A DNA stretch of 8,802 nt from Helicobacteraceae bacterium. GTDB lineage: Bacteria > Campylobacterota > Campylobacteria > Campylobacterales > Sulfurimonadaceae. Made by a program: the position numbers and the translations under genes. Within the stretch, counting starts at the first letter, position 1; the number at the start of each line of letters is the position of its first letter. The notes beneath the pieces were generated by a model. The model was not told where the DNA came from, ran no database searches, and saw only the letters and a list, made by a program, of their open reading frames with translations. The stretch lies in NCBI GenBank assembly GCA_027068615.1, contig JAMOQV010000065.1, positions 1 through 8,802 on the forward strand, read 5' to 3'. This document shows, piece by piece, positions 1 through 7,774 of this stretch.

Positions 1-191
1 TCTTTTGAAAATTTAATTCTCAAATCAACTATAGGAGTAACTTCACCTCTTAGATTTGTAAAACCAAGAATCCAAGGTTTTTCTATAGCTACTGGAGTTA
101 TCATAGTATTTTTATATACAAGTATAACTTTTGTTTTAGATAACTCTATTGCATAATGTCCATCTAAAAATTCAAAAATAATCAATTCCAT
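1..191 (-). CDS. cheW: CheW-like coupling protein, N-terminal part (cut by left window edge)
   Basis: This is the first 63 residues of a CheW-domain protein, which runs off the left edge. CheW proteins are small cytoplasmic adaptors that link chemoreceptor tips to the CheA kinase. The visible part begins MELIIFEFLDGHYAIEL, the usual first strands of the fold. It contains the family hallmark GFTNLRGEVTPIVDLR at residues 43-58. The ATG lies inside the end of cheA, giving a 10-base overlap. A good ribosome site (GGAG, 5 bases upstream, within the last cheA codons) supports this start and suggests translational coupling to cheA. Only the N-terminus is visible, so a longer protein with a second domain, such as another CheV-type fusion, cannot be excluded. 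The CheW domain itself is secure. Confidence 0.88.
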   Translation of the reverse strand, partial: MELIIFEFLDGHYAIELSKTKVILVYKNTMITPVAIEKPWILGFTNLRGEVTPIVDLRIKFSK

Positions 192-2434
192 GATTGCTCC
201 ATTTTAATATCTACGATATTCATAATATCTAAAATAAGCCCTATACTTCCATTACCTTTAATAGTAGCTGCAGATATTCCATCTATCTTTTTGTAATTCT
301 TATCTAATGATTTTACAACAATTTGTTCTTTTTCTAAAAAATTATCAACTAATAAAGCAACTTTATTCATATCTATCTGAGTTACAATAAGCATTGCTTC
401 TTCTATATTTTTATGGATAGGTTCAAGTGAAAAAAACTCATGTAATCTTATAATAGGTATAAATTCATCTCTTAACATTAAAATCTCTTTATTGTCATCA
501 CCAACTTTTTTAATCATATTTTTAGTTGGTTGCAACGATTCTAAAATCATATTTAAAGGCATAATAAATATTTGCGAACCTATTTCTACATTTAATCCAT
601 CTAAAATAGCTAAAGTTAGTGGTAAAATTATTTTGAAAGTTGTACCCTTATTTTTGCGTGTTTGAATTTTTATATATCCACCTAAAGAGTGGATATTATT
701 TTGAACAACATCCATACCCACACCACGACCAGATATATCACTTACCTCATCAGCAGTAGAGAGTCCAGCAGCAAATATAAGCATAGCTTTTTCATTATCA
801 TCCATAATAAGAGAGTCCTCTTCTGTTATAGCTCCACTCCCTATTGCTTTTTGACAAACTTTATTTACATCTATACCAGCTCCATCATCTATAATACTTA
901 TGATAATATGACCACTCTCTTGAATAGTACTTATTTTTAAAGTACCTACCTCATCTTTACCTTTTTTCAATCTCTCTTGAGGTGTTTCAAAACCATGATC
1001 CATAGAGTTTCTTATGATATGAGTTAATGGATCCATTAACCCTTCCATCATAAGTTTATCTATCTCTACATTTTCACCATCATATACAAAATTCACTTTT
1101 TTATCTAACTTTTTACAAAGATCTCTTATAACTTTTGGAAACTTTTGATATACACTATCCATAGGTATCATTCTAACAGACATAACAGCTTCTTGAAGTT
1201 CTCTTATCTCTCTATCGATAATTTCTAATCTTTCAATAAGACCTCTATTGTTTATCTCTTTAGATAAAGTTTTAGAATAATCAAATAACATACTTTTAGT
1301 AATAACCAAATCTCCAACTCTATTCATAAGAAAATCGATTTTATCTAAACCAACACGGATAGAACTAGTTGCAGCCATTTTCTTAATAGTTTGTTTTTGA
1401 GGCTTATGTATAGATTGCTCTTTTAATACCTCTTTGACTATATCTTTTTTTACATCCTTATTTAGCTCTTTTTTAGGTACTTTTACAACTCTAGTTGATA
1501 GTTCAACATTTTTTTCAGGCACATCTTCATCATCAAAAAGCATAAACTCATTGTTATCATCACTTTTATCATCAAAAAGCTCATATCCTTTGTTTAGTTT
1601 TGTTTCAACTATTAGCTTAGCAATACCCTCTTCTAACTCTTTAATTTTAGCCTGATATTGAGCTTTATCCAAATCATTATTTATCTCATCATCTGCTATA
1701 TCTTGAGATTCGGCCATTGCAGATATAAGGTATTCATTTATCTCTTTTGTATAAGCTAGTTCTTTCTCTCTAGCCATATCTAAAAGTGTTTCAATAGAAT
1801 GTAGATATTTTGAAAAAAATTCCAATCCCATAAATAAAGATGTACCTTTTAATGTATGCACATATCTAAATAACTCTCTTAAAAATTCATCATCGTATTC
1901 ATCGAGTTTATTACCCAAATCTAAAGCATCGTTTATATTGTTCATCAAGTCAACAAATTCACCAACAAATGCTTTACTTTTTACAACTTTTTTAGGAGAT
2001 TCTTCCTCTTTAGCTTCCTCTTCTTTAGCTATAGTTATATCTTTTTCTTTTTTTAGATTATCTATATTTGAGATTAGAGATTCTAGCTCTTTTTCAAACT
2101 CTTTTATATCTAAATTATTTTTATATTCATCATGAAAAATAACTTGCATCTTATCTGAAGCTTCAATAATAAACTCTATAACTTTAGAATTTATCTTCTG
2201 TTTTTTATCTCTAATATTTTCCATAAAAGTTTCAAGATAATGAACATACTTACTAAAGTATTCAAATCCAACAGCATTTGAACTACCCTTTAGTGTATGC
2301 ATATCTCTAAAAAGAGCATTAATATCATCTTCGGAAAAAGTACCCTTTTCCTCTACCTCTATCAATCTAGCTTCTACCGATTCAAATATTTCAACAGCTT
2401 CTTCAGCAAAAAAATCTTTAAGAGTATCAGACAT
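182..2434 (-). CDS. cheA: CheA-type chemotaxis histidine kinase with two HPt domains, no receiver
   Basis: This 750-residue cytoplasmic kinase autophosphorylates on an HPt histidine under receptor control and passes the phosphate to receiver proteins. Domains in order: HPt1 (about 1-120, phospho-site H46 in MHTLKG); a charged Lys/Glu linker; HPt2 (about 155-275, H193 in VHTLKG); an acidic then Lys-rich linker (about 280-355); the P3 dimerisation helices (about 358-425); and the P4 ATPase. P4 has N-box HIIRNSMDHG at 472-481, G1 DDGAGID at 516-522, an F-box-like IFAAGLSTADE from 553, and G2 GRGVGMDVV at 569-577. The CheW-like P5 domain (about 605-748) ends the protein. All catalytic boxes look intact. 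I see no clear P2 docking domain and no C-terminal receiver, unlike the main CheA of many Campylobacterota. The ATG lies 6 bases after the receptor stop. Its ribosome site (AAAGG, 10 bases away) is rather distant. Confidence 0.95.
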   Translation of the reverse strand: MSDTLKDFFAEEAVEIFESVEARLIEVEEKGTFSEDDINALFRDMHTLKGSSNAVGFEYFSKYVHYLETFMENIRDKKQKINSKVIEFIIEASDKMQVIFHDEYKNNLDIKEFEKELESLISNIDNLKKEKDITIAKEEEAKEEESPKKVVKSKAFVGEFVDLMNNINDALDLGNKLDEYDDEFLRELFRYVHTLKGTSLFMGLEFFSKYLHSIETLLDMAREKELAYTKEINEYLISAMAESQDIADDEINNDLDKAQYQAKIKELEEGIAKLIVETKLNKGYELFDDKSDDNNEFMLFDDEDVPEKNVELSTRVVKVPKKELNKDVKKDIVKEVLKEQSIHKPQKQTIKKMAATSSIRVGLDKIDFLMNRVGDLVITKSMLFDYSKTLSKEINNRGLIERLEIIDREIRELQEAVMSVRMIPMDSVYQKFPKVIRDLCKKLDKKVNFVYDGENVEIDKLMMEGLMDPLTHIIRNSMDHGFETPQERLKKGKDEVGTLKISTIQESGHIIISIIDDGAGIDVNKVCQKAIGSGAITEEDSLIMDDNEKAMLIFAAGLSTADEVSDISGRGVGMDVVQNNIHSLGGYIKIQTRKNKGTTFKIILPLTLAILDGLNVEIGSQIFIMPLNMILESLQPTKNMIKKVGDDNKEILMLRDEFIPIIRLHEFFSLEPIHKNIEEAMLIVTQIDMNKVALLVDNFLEKEQIVVKSLDKNYKKIDGISAATIKGNGSIGLILDIMNIVDIKMEQSWN

Positions 2435-2440
2435 TTATAA

Positions 2441-4156
2441 TTAGCCTTTAGTATTTTTAAGTGTTTTTATATGTACCTCTTGATCAAGTGCATCTGCTAT
2501 ACTATTTAGTTCATTTGTTATTTTAGTTGTATTGTCCATTACTTTTTTATTTGATTCTGACATCTTTCTTAGATGCTCTATCAACTCTTGAATATCTTTA
2601 GATTTTTCCATCTCTTTATTTGCATTTTTAGCAACACTTTCAACCATTGTACTAGTTCCAGCAATCTGCGAATAAACTTTAGAGAAATTTTCTTTCATAT
2701 TTTGAGATATAGAGATCCCCTCTTTTGTTTTATGATGAGTTTGCTCTACTAACTCTTTTATCTCTTTTGCAGCTTCTGCACTTTTACTTGCAAGATTTCT
2801 TACCTCTTGAGCAACAACAGCAAAACCTTTTCCAGCTTCACCAGCAGTTGCAGCCTCAACTGCCGCATTTAAAGACAAGATATTTGTTTGAAAAGATATA
2901 GAATCAATTATACCTATGGCATCTTCTATAGCTTCAGTTGATGAACTGATATCACTCATAGCTCCAAGAGTATCATCAGCTAATTGTCCACCAATTTTAG
3001 CTAACTCTGTAGAAGTAGATGCTGCTTCACTCATAAGATTTGTTTTTTCAACTGTATCTGATATAGTTTTACTTATATCATCTATCTGTTTTGTAACAAG
3101 AAGATTATTTTGATTACTTTTATCCATAAATGTTGTAAGTTCCCCTACACTATCTTGTAAATCTTTTGATGATTTTTGTAGTTGTTGAGATTTACTTGTA
3201 AGTGACTGAACAATCTTTTCTGATGATTTTTCCAATGCTTCCCCTAAAGAGTTAACACCATCTACTAAAATTTTCAACTCACCTACCATAGGAATATTTA
3301 CTCTCGAATCAAAATGATTTTCTTGATAATTATCTAGTGTATTTAATATAGTTTGAAGAGTTCCTTGCATAGATACTAAAAATTTGTTTATATTAGATTT
3401 TAAATCTTTTATTTGAGGATTATCTGGTTCAGATTTAACTAACTGAGAAAAATCTCCTGTTTCTAGTTTATCTGTAATTTGACCTATTTCTGATACTGTT
3501 GCTTGATCTTTTTTAAGACCAATTTTAATAAGTTCTATATGATTATTTATATCTTTTGATATCTTTTGAAACTCACCATTATCATTTATCTCTATTTTAT
3601 TTACAGAATCTGTTTTACGAAGAATATAATCAAAAAATTCACCCATACCTTTATCTAGCTTACTGATATTATCTATAATACCCCTAAAGAAAATATAAAG
3701 TAATAGATTTAATATAATATTTACAATTAAAATAATCACAAACATAACTATATTTTCATGGACTATATCTATAGCTTCATTTGATTCATCTCTCATTTTT
3801 TGATTGTGAGCTAACTGTCTGTTTATATCATTGTAAACTGATTTTAAATAGTTTGTAACAGATTTACCAGCCAATAAATTCTCTTTTATAGAAGATATCT
3901 CCTCATTTATAACTGGGTCATTTAGTCTAGCCCCATAATCATAAAACTGATTTATATATACATCAGATGAACGGATTTGCATCTTTAAAACCAACTCTTT
4001 TAAATAGTGAAGAGTTAAACTTTTTTCATAATTTGCAGTAGCAATTTCAACATTTTGTTTAATCCCAAATAACCTACTTGCAATAGACACTTGCAATATT
4101 AAAAAGGCGATAAATATGATTATCCCCAATACTAAATTTTTCTTTCTTATACTCAT
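2441..4156 (-). CDS. Methyl-accepting chemotaxis protein (transmembrane chemoreceptor, poly-HAMP)
   Basis: This 571-residue inner-membrane chemoreceptor has TM1 at about 8-28, a periplasmic segment of about 105 residues (29-134), and TM2 at about 136-157. The periplasmic part reads as mostly helical and may be a short four-helix-bundle sensor; its ligand cannot be read from sequence. The cytoplasmic part (about 160-310) shows what look like three successive HAMP units. A long coiled-coil signalling domain follows, with its tip around residues 420-456 (SFQTNILSLNAAVEAATAGE, then GFAVVAQEVRNLA). That tip is the CheA/CheW contact region. The tip has Thr437 where the usual motif AARAGE has Arg. 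The protein ends KTLKNTKG, with no NWETF-like CheR-binding tail. The stop codon of cheV forms part of its strong ribosome site (TAAGGAG, 7 bases before ATG). Its position between cheV and cheA suggests it is the receptor dedicated to this pathway. Confidence 0.95.
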   Translation of the reverse strand: MSIRKKNLVLGIIIFIAFLILQVSIASRLFGIKQNVEIATANYEKSLTLHYLKELVLKMQIRSSDVYINQFYDYGARLNDPVINEEISSIKENLLAGKSVTNYLKSVYNDINRQLAHNQKMRDESNEAIDIVHENIVMFVIILIVNIILNLLLYIFFRGIIDNISKLDKGMGEFFDYILRKTDSVNKIEINDNGEFQKISKDINNHIELIKIGLKKDQATVSEIGQITDKLETGDFSQLVKSEPDNPQIKDLKSNINKFLVSMQGTLQTILNTLDNYQENHFDSRVNIPMVGELKILVDGVNSLGEALEKSSEKIVQSLTSKSQQLQKSSKDLQDSVGELTTFMDKSNQNNLLVTKQIDDISKTISDTVEKTNLMSEAASTSTELAKIGGQLADDTLGAMSDISSSTEAIEDAIGIIDSISFQTNILSLNAAVEAATAGEAGKGFAVVAQEVRNLASKSAEAAKEIKELVEQTHHKTKEGISISQNMKENFSKVYSQIAGTSTMVESVAKNANKEMEKSKDIQELIEHLRKMSESNKKVMDNTTKITNELNSIADALDQEVHIKTLKNTKG

Positions 4157-4167
4157 CTTTTTTCTCC

Positions 4168-5103
4168 TTAAATATTATCTTGTATATACTTATACAACTT
4201 ATCCAAATCTGCCTTATTTATAAGATCAATAGCACCAAGATTTTTAACTTTATCTAGTACACCTCTATTTGTCATACTACTCAACGATAAGATTGGAATA
4301 TCTTTATAAAGATCAGAATTTTTAATATACTTTATAACCTGATAACCATTTAAAATAGGCATCTCCAAATCTGTAATAATTATACCTACAGTACCTGAAT
4401 CAATCTCTTTTAATCTATCTAAAAGAAGTTGTCCATTCTCATAAATCTCAAAATCTACATTTATCTTTTCAAAAAATTCAACTAACTTATCTGTAACAGT
4501 AACACTATCTTCTGCTACTAATACCATTTTATTAGAAGATATCTCTTCAACATCACCTATGCTGTCAATATCATAAATTGTAGTACCATTTGAATTATGT
4601 TTAGAACCTAAATCATAAAGTAACTTTTCTGCATCAAAAACAATACATAATTTTTTGATACTATCTAATTCTATTTCTGCTATATATGATACCTTTGGAT
4701 CATCTGAACTAGGAACTTTTAATTCACTAGATTGCATCTCCTGTATCATAATTATATCTTTTGCAAGTATCCCTATCTTTTTTTCATTGTAGTTACAAAT
4801 AATAACAATTTTATATATATCAAAATCTATTTTTTCACCTATCCAATAATCAAGATTAACTATAGAAACCATCTCTCCACGGAGATTAAGTACACCTTCA
4901 ATAAGTCCATCTCCAGATGGAGTAGATACCATTTCTACATTTTCTTTAATTAAGAAGCTTTCTATTTTTGAGATATTTATAGCATAAATTTTATCACTAC
5001 CTGTATAAAAAACAGCAAGTTGCATAACATTTCTAAGATGACTTTTAGTCATATACTCTATATTTTTTTGTATATCATTATCTCTACCAAAATCATTAAA
5101 CAT
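4168..5103 (-). CDS. cheV: CheV chemotaxis coupling protein (CheW domain + receiver)
   Basis: This 311-residue cytoplasmic protein has the standard CheV layout. A CheW-like domain spans about 25-165, with the signature GVLNLRGEMVSIVNLD at 70-85. A receiver spans about 193-311. CheV proteins couple receptors to CheA, and phosphorylation of their receiver tunes adaptation or drains phosphate. The receiver keeps the acidic pair E198/D199, phospho-acceptor D245 (ITDLEMP), a serine at 275 in the conserved Thr/Ser position, and K297 in INKAD. The lysine is not followed by the proline usual in CheY-type receivers, which I regard as compatible with a CheV. The ATG overlaps the end of the upstream propeller-receiver gene by 8 bases and has a good ribosome site (AAAGGG, 6 bases upstream), so coupled translation is likely. 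Length and domain order leave little doubt about the family. Confidence 0.94.
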   Translation of the reverse strand: MFNDFGRDNDIQKNIEYMTKSHLRNVMQLAVFYTGSDKIYAINISKIESFLIKENVEMVSTPSGDGLIEGVLNLRGEMVSIVNLDYWIGEKIDFDIYKIVIICNYNEKKIGILAKDIIMIQEMQSSELKVPSSDDPKVSYIAEIELDSIKKLCIVFDAEKLLYDLGSKHNSNGTTIYDIDSIGDVEEISSNKMVLVAEDSVTVTDKLVEFFEKINVDFEIYENGQLLLDRLKEIDSGTVGIIITDLEMPILNGYQVIKYIKNSDLYKDIPILSLSSMTNRGVLDKVKNLGAIDLINKADLDKLYKYIQDNI

Positions 5104-6274
5104 TTCTACCCTTTAACACTATATCTATAATTCTTTTAGTAAGAGGAACTATACTAGAAACACCAAATGGTTTTATGATATACCCTTTAACACCCTTGTT
5201 TACCATAGTCTTAACACTACTAGAAGATGCTTCTGTTGTTGCCATAATTATTTTTAAATCTGGGTATATATCTAGTTCATTTATGATATTTACAACCTCT
5301 TCTCCATCCATTAGTGGCATATTCCAATCTAAAAACATTACATCAATATTGTTAGATTTTAAAGCTTTCATAGCTTCATGACCATCTTTAGCTTCATATA
5401 TTTCAATATTTTTAAAATTTTTAAAAATAGTATCTTTTAAAGTTTCTCTCATAGTAGAGCTATCATCAACAATTAAAATTCTAACTATATTGTCTATCTC
5501 TCTTTTTATATATAAATTCTCAGTTTTATATACTTTTTCACCTTGTGTATAAAATACTTTATTATGAAATACTAAGAATTTATCAGCCTTTATCTTTGAA
5601 ATTTTTGTAGCTTTGTGTTTATTGTTTATAATTAGAAGTTTTTTCTTATCCAATACAAAAAGTTGTTCATTACAAAATATACTTCTAATACGTTTCCCTG
5701 TGTATAAAATTTCCCTTTTATTTTGATGAAAATCATACATAACTATATGATTTTTAACAATATATATAATTTTATTTATATCGCCTATTACAGATTTTAT
5801 ACTTGAACACTCTTTGATTTTTGAGATTGTAATTTTATCTACAATATTAACTATAAATATCTCATCATTACAAACTATACTAATAATACCTTCAGAATTT
5901 AAGAAAATAGATTCTATTGGTGATTCAGATACTTTGAATTCTATATCTTTTTGTTTAGAAAACATCGAAACAATCGCTATTTTTCCATCTTCCATACCAA
6001 GGATAAGAATAGTCTCACCAAGACACATAGTTGTGATTTTTTTATCTGTATCTAATTCTAACTTTACAATTATCTCTTTTTTTACAAAGTTTTTAATTTC
6101 AAGTAAGTTTTTATTAAGTGAAGCTACTTTATTTTTATAAGCAGTTGCTATATCACTAAAGATATGTATCATCTCTTTTTTCTTTAAATCACAATCATAC
6201 AACTGTAATTCATCTTTATAAAAATGAACAACACCATCTTCATATTCATAAAATAGTTCACTTCTCAACATCAT
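5096..6274 (-). CDS. Beta-propeller-like domain fused to a CheY-like receiver
   Basis: This 392-residue protein has no signal peptide or membrane segment, so it is probably cytoplasmic. Residues about 264-388 form a clear CheY-like receiver. It has acidic pocket D270/D271 (ILIVDDSSTMRETL), phospho-acceptor D316 followed by W317 (FLDWNMP), T346 (IMATTEA), Y365, and K368 followed by P369. All phosphotransfer residues are present. The first 260 residues match no enzyme I recognise. They show degenerate strand-rich repeats of about 36-40 residues starting near 78, 118, 157, 194 and 230, with a less regular region before them. Each repeat has the rhythm hydrophobic strand, Asn/Asp/Glu/Gly turn, two more strands, as in WD40-like propellers. 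The fold is inferred; the repeats are visible. The gene follows the porin by 6 bases and overlaps cheV by 8. It is the only CheY-like protein in the window, so it may be the pathway's output regulator. The second Met codon (6271) may be the true start. Confidence 0.85.
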   Translation of the reverse strand: MMLRSELFYEYEDGVVHFYKDELQLYDCDLKKKEMIHIFSDIATAYKNKVASLNKNLLEIKNFVKKEIIVKLELDTDKKITTMCLGETILILGMEDGKIAIVSMFSKQKDIEFKVSESPIESIFLNSEGIISIVCNDEIFIVNIVDKITISKIKECSSIKSVIGDINKIIYIVKNHIVMYDFHQNKREILYTGKRIRSIFCNEQLFVLDKKKLLIINNKHKATKISKIKADKFLVFHNKVFYTQGEKVYKTENLYIKREIDNIVRILIVDDSSTMRETLKDTIFKNFKNIEIYEAKDGHEAMKALKSNNIDVMFLDWNMPLMDGEEVVNIINELDIYPDLKIIMATTEASSSSVKTMVNKGVKGYIIKPFGVSSIVPLTKRIIDIVLKGRNV

Positions 6275-6276
6275 AA

Positions 6277-6282
6277 ACCCTT
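6277..6282 (-). promoter_or_regulatory. Ribosome binding site of the propeller-receiver gene
   Basis: The message reads TAAGGGTTTATGATG here. AAGGG overlaps the porin stop codon and lies 3 bases before the first ATG (6274) and 6 bases before the second (6271). The spacing favours the second ATG as the main start, which would shorten the protein by one residue. The overlap of stop codon and ribosome site suggests coupled translation with the porin. Confidence 0.6.
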
Positions 6283-7714
6283 AATAAAAATAATTTAATT
6301 CAACTCTATATTCATTATAAGACCAATCAGATTTCAAATCTCCATTTATATCTTTAGTATTTGAATCAGCTTTATTAAAGCCTAATCTTATTTTGAGTTG
6401 TAAGTCATCTTTTATATTTTGACGCATATCTATATTTAAAATATTATTATCAGATAAAACACCTGCTTTTTTATCGTCAAAATCTTGTATAGCATATCTA
6501 GCCATGATACTAAATCCATCTAAGATATCTGCTTTATCAAAATCATATCCAGCACGAAAAAGATATGTTGTTGTTTTCGCATACCAGTTATACTGACCCA
6601 TAGCACGAGTATATCCACTTGTAGGTTGTGATCTCCAAGGAGATATAATATCTGCTTTATCTCCTATATATGAATAACCTATTCTACCCATAAAAGCACC
6701 ACTTTTTATATCTACTTTTGTAGCTACAAGATAAGCATCTAAAGAGTTTGGATTAGTATATCCATCTTGTTTTGCTTTTAAATTTGCAACACCATAATCT
6801 GCATTTAAATTATCAAACTGCTTCATATATTTAAAAGCTGGTATAACTTTTAAAGTATCATTTATCTTTATATTATATCCAACTTCAACTGCAAGATTAC
6901 TTACAATATCTGGAACACTCATAAATGCTGTTGTTGCTTTTAAATTTTTAACAGATGTATTTGTAATAGAAGCTATTATAAGTCTATTATCATCTCCTAC
7001 TCTTGCTACTGTTAAGTTTTTATTTACAGCACTATCATCATTTTGAATCCAACCATCATAAGCTATAACATCATGAGAAGTGGTATGATCACGAAGCTTT
7101 TGTTTAGCTATATATGTCAAAGATAGTTTAGTTTTATCTATATCTTTAGAAACAACACTAATACCATCAAAAGTATTTGGTATCATCTTAGTATCGTTTG
7201 ATTTTGTAAACATACTCTCATGTAAAAATCTACCAACTTTTATAGTTGTTTTTGCTATATCTGCTTGTATATAAGCTTGACCCAATACAGATATACCATA
7301 ATCACCACTTGTACTTAACCTATATCTTGAAAATGTATCTTTACCAGCCTTAACTATTCCTGCATCACTTGCATCCATCCTGTACCAAGCTGGATTTTGA
7401 GAAGTATAACCAGCAACTGTAGCACTAATACCATTTAATGGAGCTGTTTTATAAACTAAAGAACCACCTATACCTGAAGCATAATTATTTTCTTTATTTT
7501 TCCAAGCCCAATAAAAATTATTTGTTCTAAATCTAAGATAAAACATACCATTTTCAAAAATATCAGATAATCTATCAACTGATTTTGGCACCTTAGTATA
7601 TTTGATTTGCATATTATCTTTTAATACAAGTTTATCTGTTTTTAAACTTGCATACAACGAATTACTTATCAATATAGAACCTAACAATCCTAAACTAAGT
7701 CTTAATATATTCAA
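6281..7714 (-). CDS. OprD-family outer-membrane porin
   Basis: This is an outer-membrane beta-barrel channel. From the TTG at 7714 it has 477 residues and starts with a clean signal peptide, MNILRLSLGLLGSILISNSL then YA, cleaved before SLKTDK. The mature protein alternates short amphipathic strands and ends in aromatic residues (YRVELNYFY), as barrel proteins do for assembly. The stretches GGSLVYKTAPLNGISATV and LGQAYIQADIAKTTIKVGR, followed by TKSNDTKMIPNTFDGI, are typical of OprD-type porins. Such porins pass small solutes, but the substrate cannot be read here. An in-frame GTG at 7723 would add three residues, but it overlaps the ribosome site. The gene follows the binding-protein gene after a 60-base gap and precedes the receiver fusion by 6 bases. 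This suggests co-expression with the chemosensory genes. Confidence 0.9.
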   Translation of the reverse strand: MNILRLSLGLLGSILISNSLYASLKTDKLVLKDNMQIKYTKVPKSVDRLSDIFENGMFYLRFRTNNFYWAWKNKENNYASGIGGSLVYKTAPLNGISATVAGYTSQNPAWYRMDASDAGIVKAGKDTFSRYRLSTSGDYGISVLGQAYIQADIAKTTIKVGRFLHESMFTKSNDTKMIPNTFDGISVVSKDIDKTKLSLTYIAKQKLRDHTTSHDVIAYDGWIQNDDSAVNKNLTVARVGDDNRLIIASITNTSVKNLKATTAFMSVPDIVSNLAVEVGYNIKINDTLKVIPAFKYMKQFDNLNADYGVANLKAKQDGYTNPNSLDAYLVATKVDIKSGAFMGRIGYSYIGDKADIISPWRSQPTSGYTRAMGQYNWYAKTTTYLFRAGYDFDKADILDGFSIMARYAIQDFDDKKAGVLSDNNILNIDMRQNIKDDLQLKIRLGFNKADSNTKDINGDLKSDWSYNEYRVELNYFY

Positions 7715-7719
7715 AAAGT

Positions 7720-7726
7720 CCACCTT
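7720..7726 (-). promoter_or_regulatory. Ribosome binding site deciding the porin start
   Basis: The message reads CAAGGTGGACTTTTTG. AAGGTGG is the only good match to the 16S tail and sits 5 bases before the TTG at 7714. The upstream GTG (7723-7721) lies inside this element and has only a poor site (AACAAG) before it. This makes TTG the better start, and it also gives a more typical signal peptide. Confidence 0.6.
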
Positions 7727-7738
7727 GTTAAATTTCTA

Positions 7739-7757
7739 TTCAACTAAGATAGTTTAA
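7739..7757 (-). repeat. Imperfect inverted repeat in the leader before the porin gene
   Basis: The message strand reads TTAAACTA, loop TCT, then TAGTTGAA: two 8-base arms matching at 7 of 8 positions. It lies in the only noncoding gap of note (7715-7774). No run of T follows, so it does not look like an intrinsic terminator. It could be a weak hairpin or an operator, and in such AT-rich DNA it could also be chance. A direct TCTTAG repeat with 15-base spacing overlaps it. Confidence 0.3.
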
Positions 7758-7774
7758 CCTAAGAAAAATAAAGC

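Noticed and set aside
689..2135. Plus-strand open frames at 689-940, 1434-1655 and 1938-2135
   Set aside because: They are antisense to cheA. Their translations are low-complexity Ser/Thr/Tyr/Phe-rich sequence with no domain or supporting context.
2916..5381. Plus-strand open frames at 2916-3113, 4732-4953 and 5175-5381
   Set aside because: They are antisense to the receptor, cheV and the receiver domain, all of which are certain genes. The translations look like shadows of the opposite strand.
5814..6140. Open frame of 108 codons on the plus strand
   Set aside because: It lies wholly inside the propeller-receiver gene on the opposite strand, is rich in Ile and Ser as expected of an antisense frame in AT-rich DNA, and shows no known domain.
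7724..7774. Intrinsic terminator between the modA-like gene and the porin
   Set aside because: The inverted repeat is AT-rich and imperfect, and no T-run follows it on the message strand.
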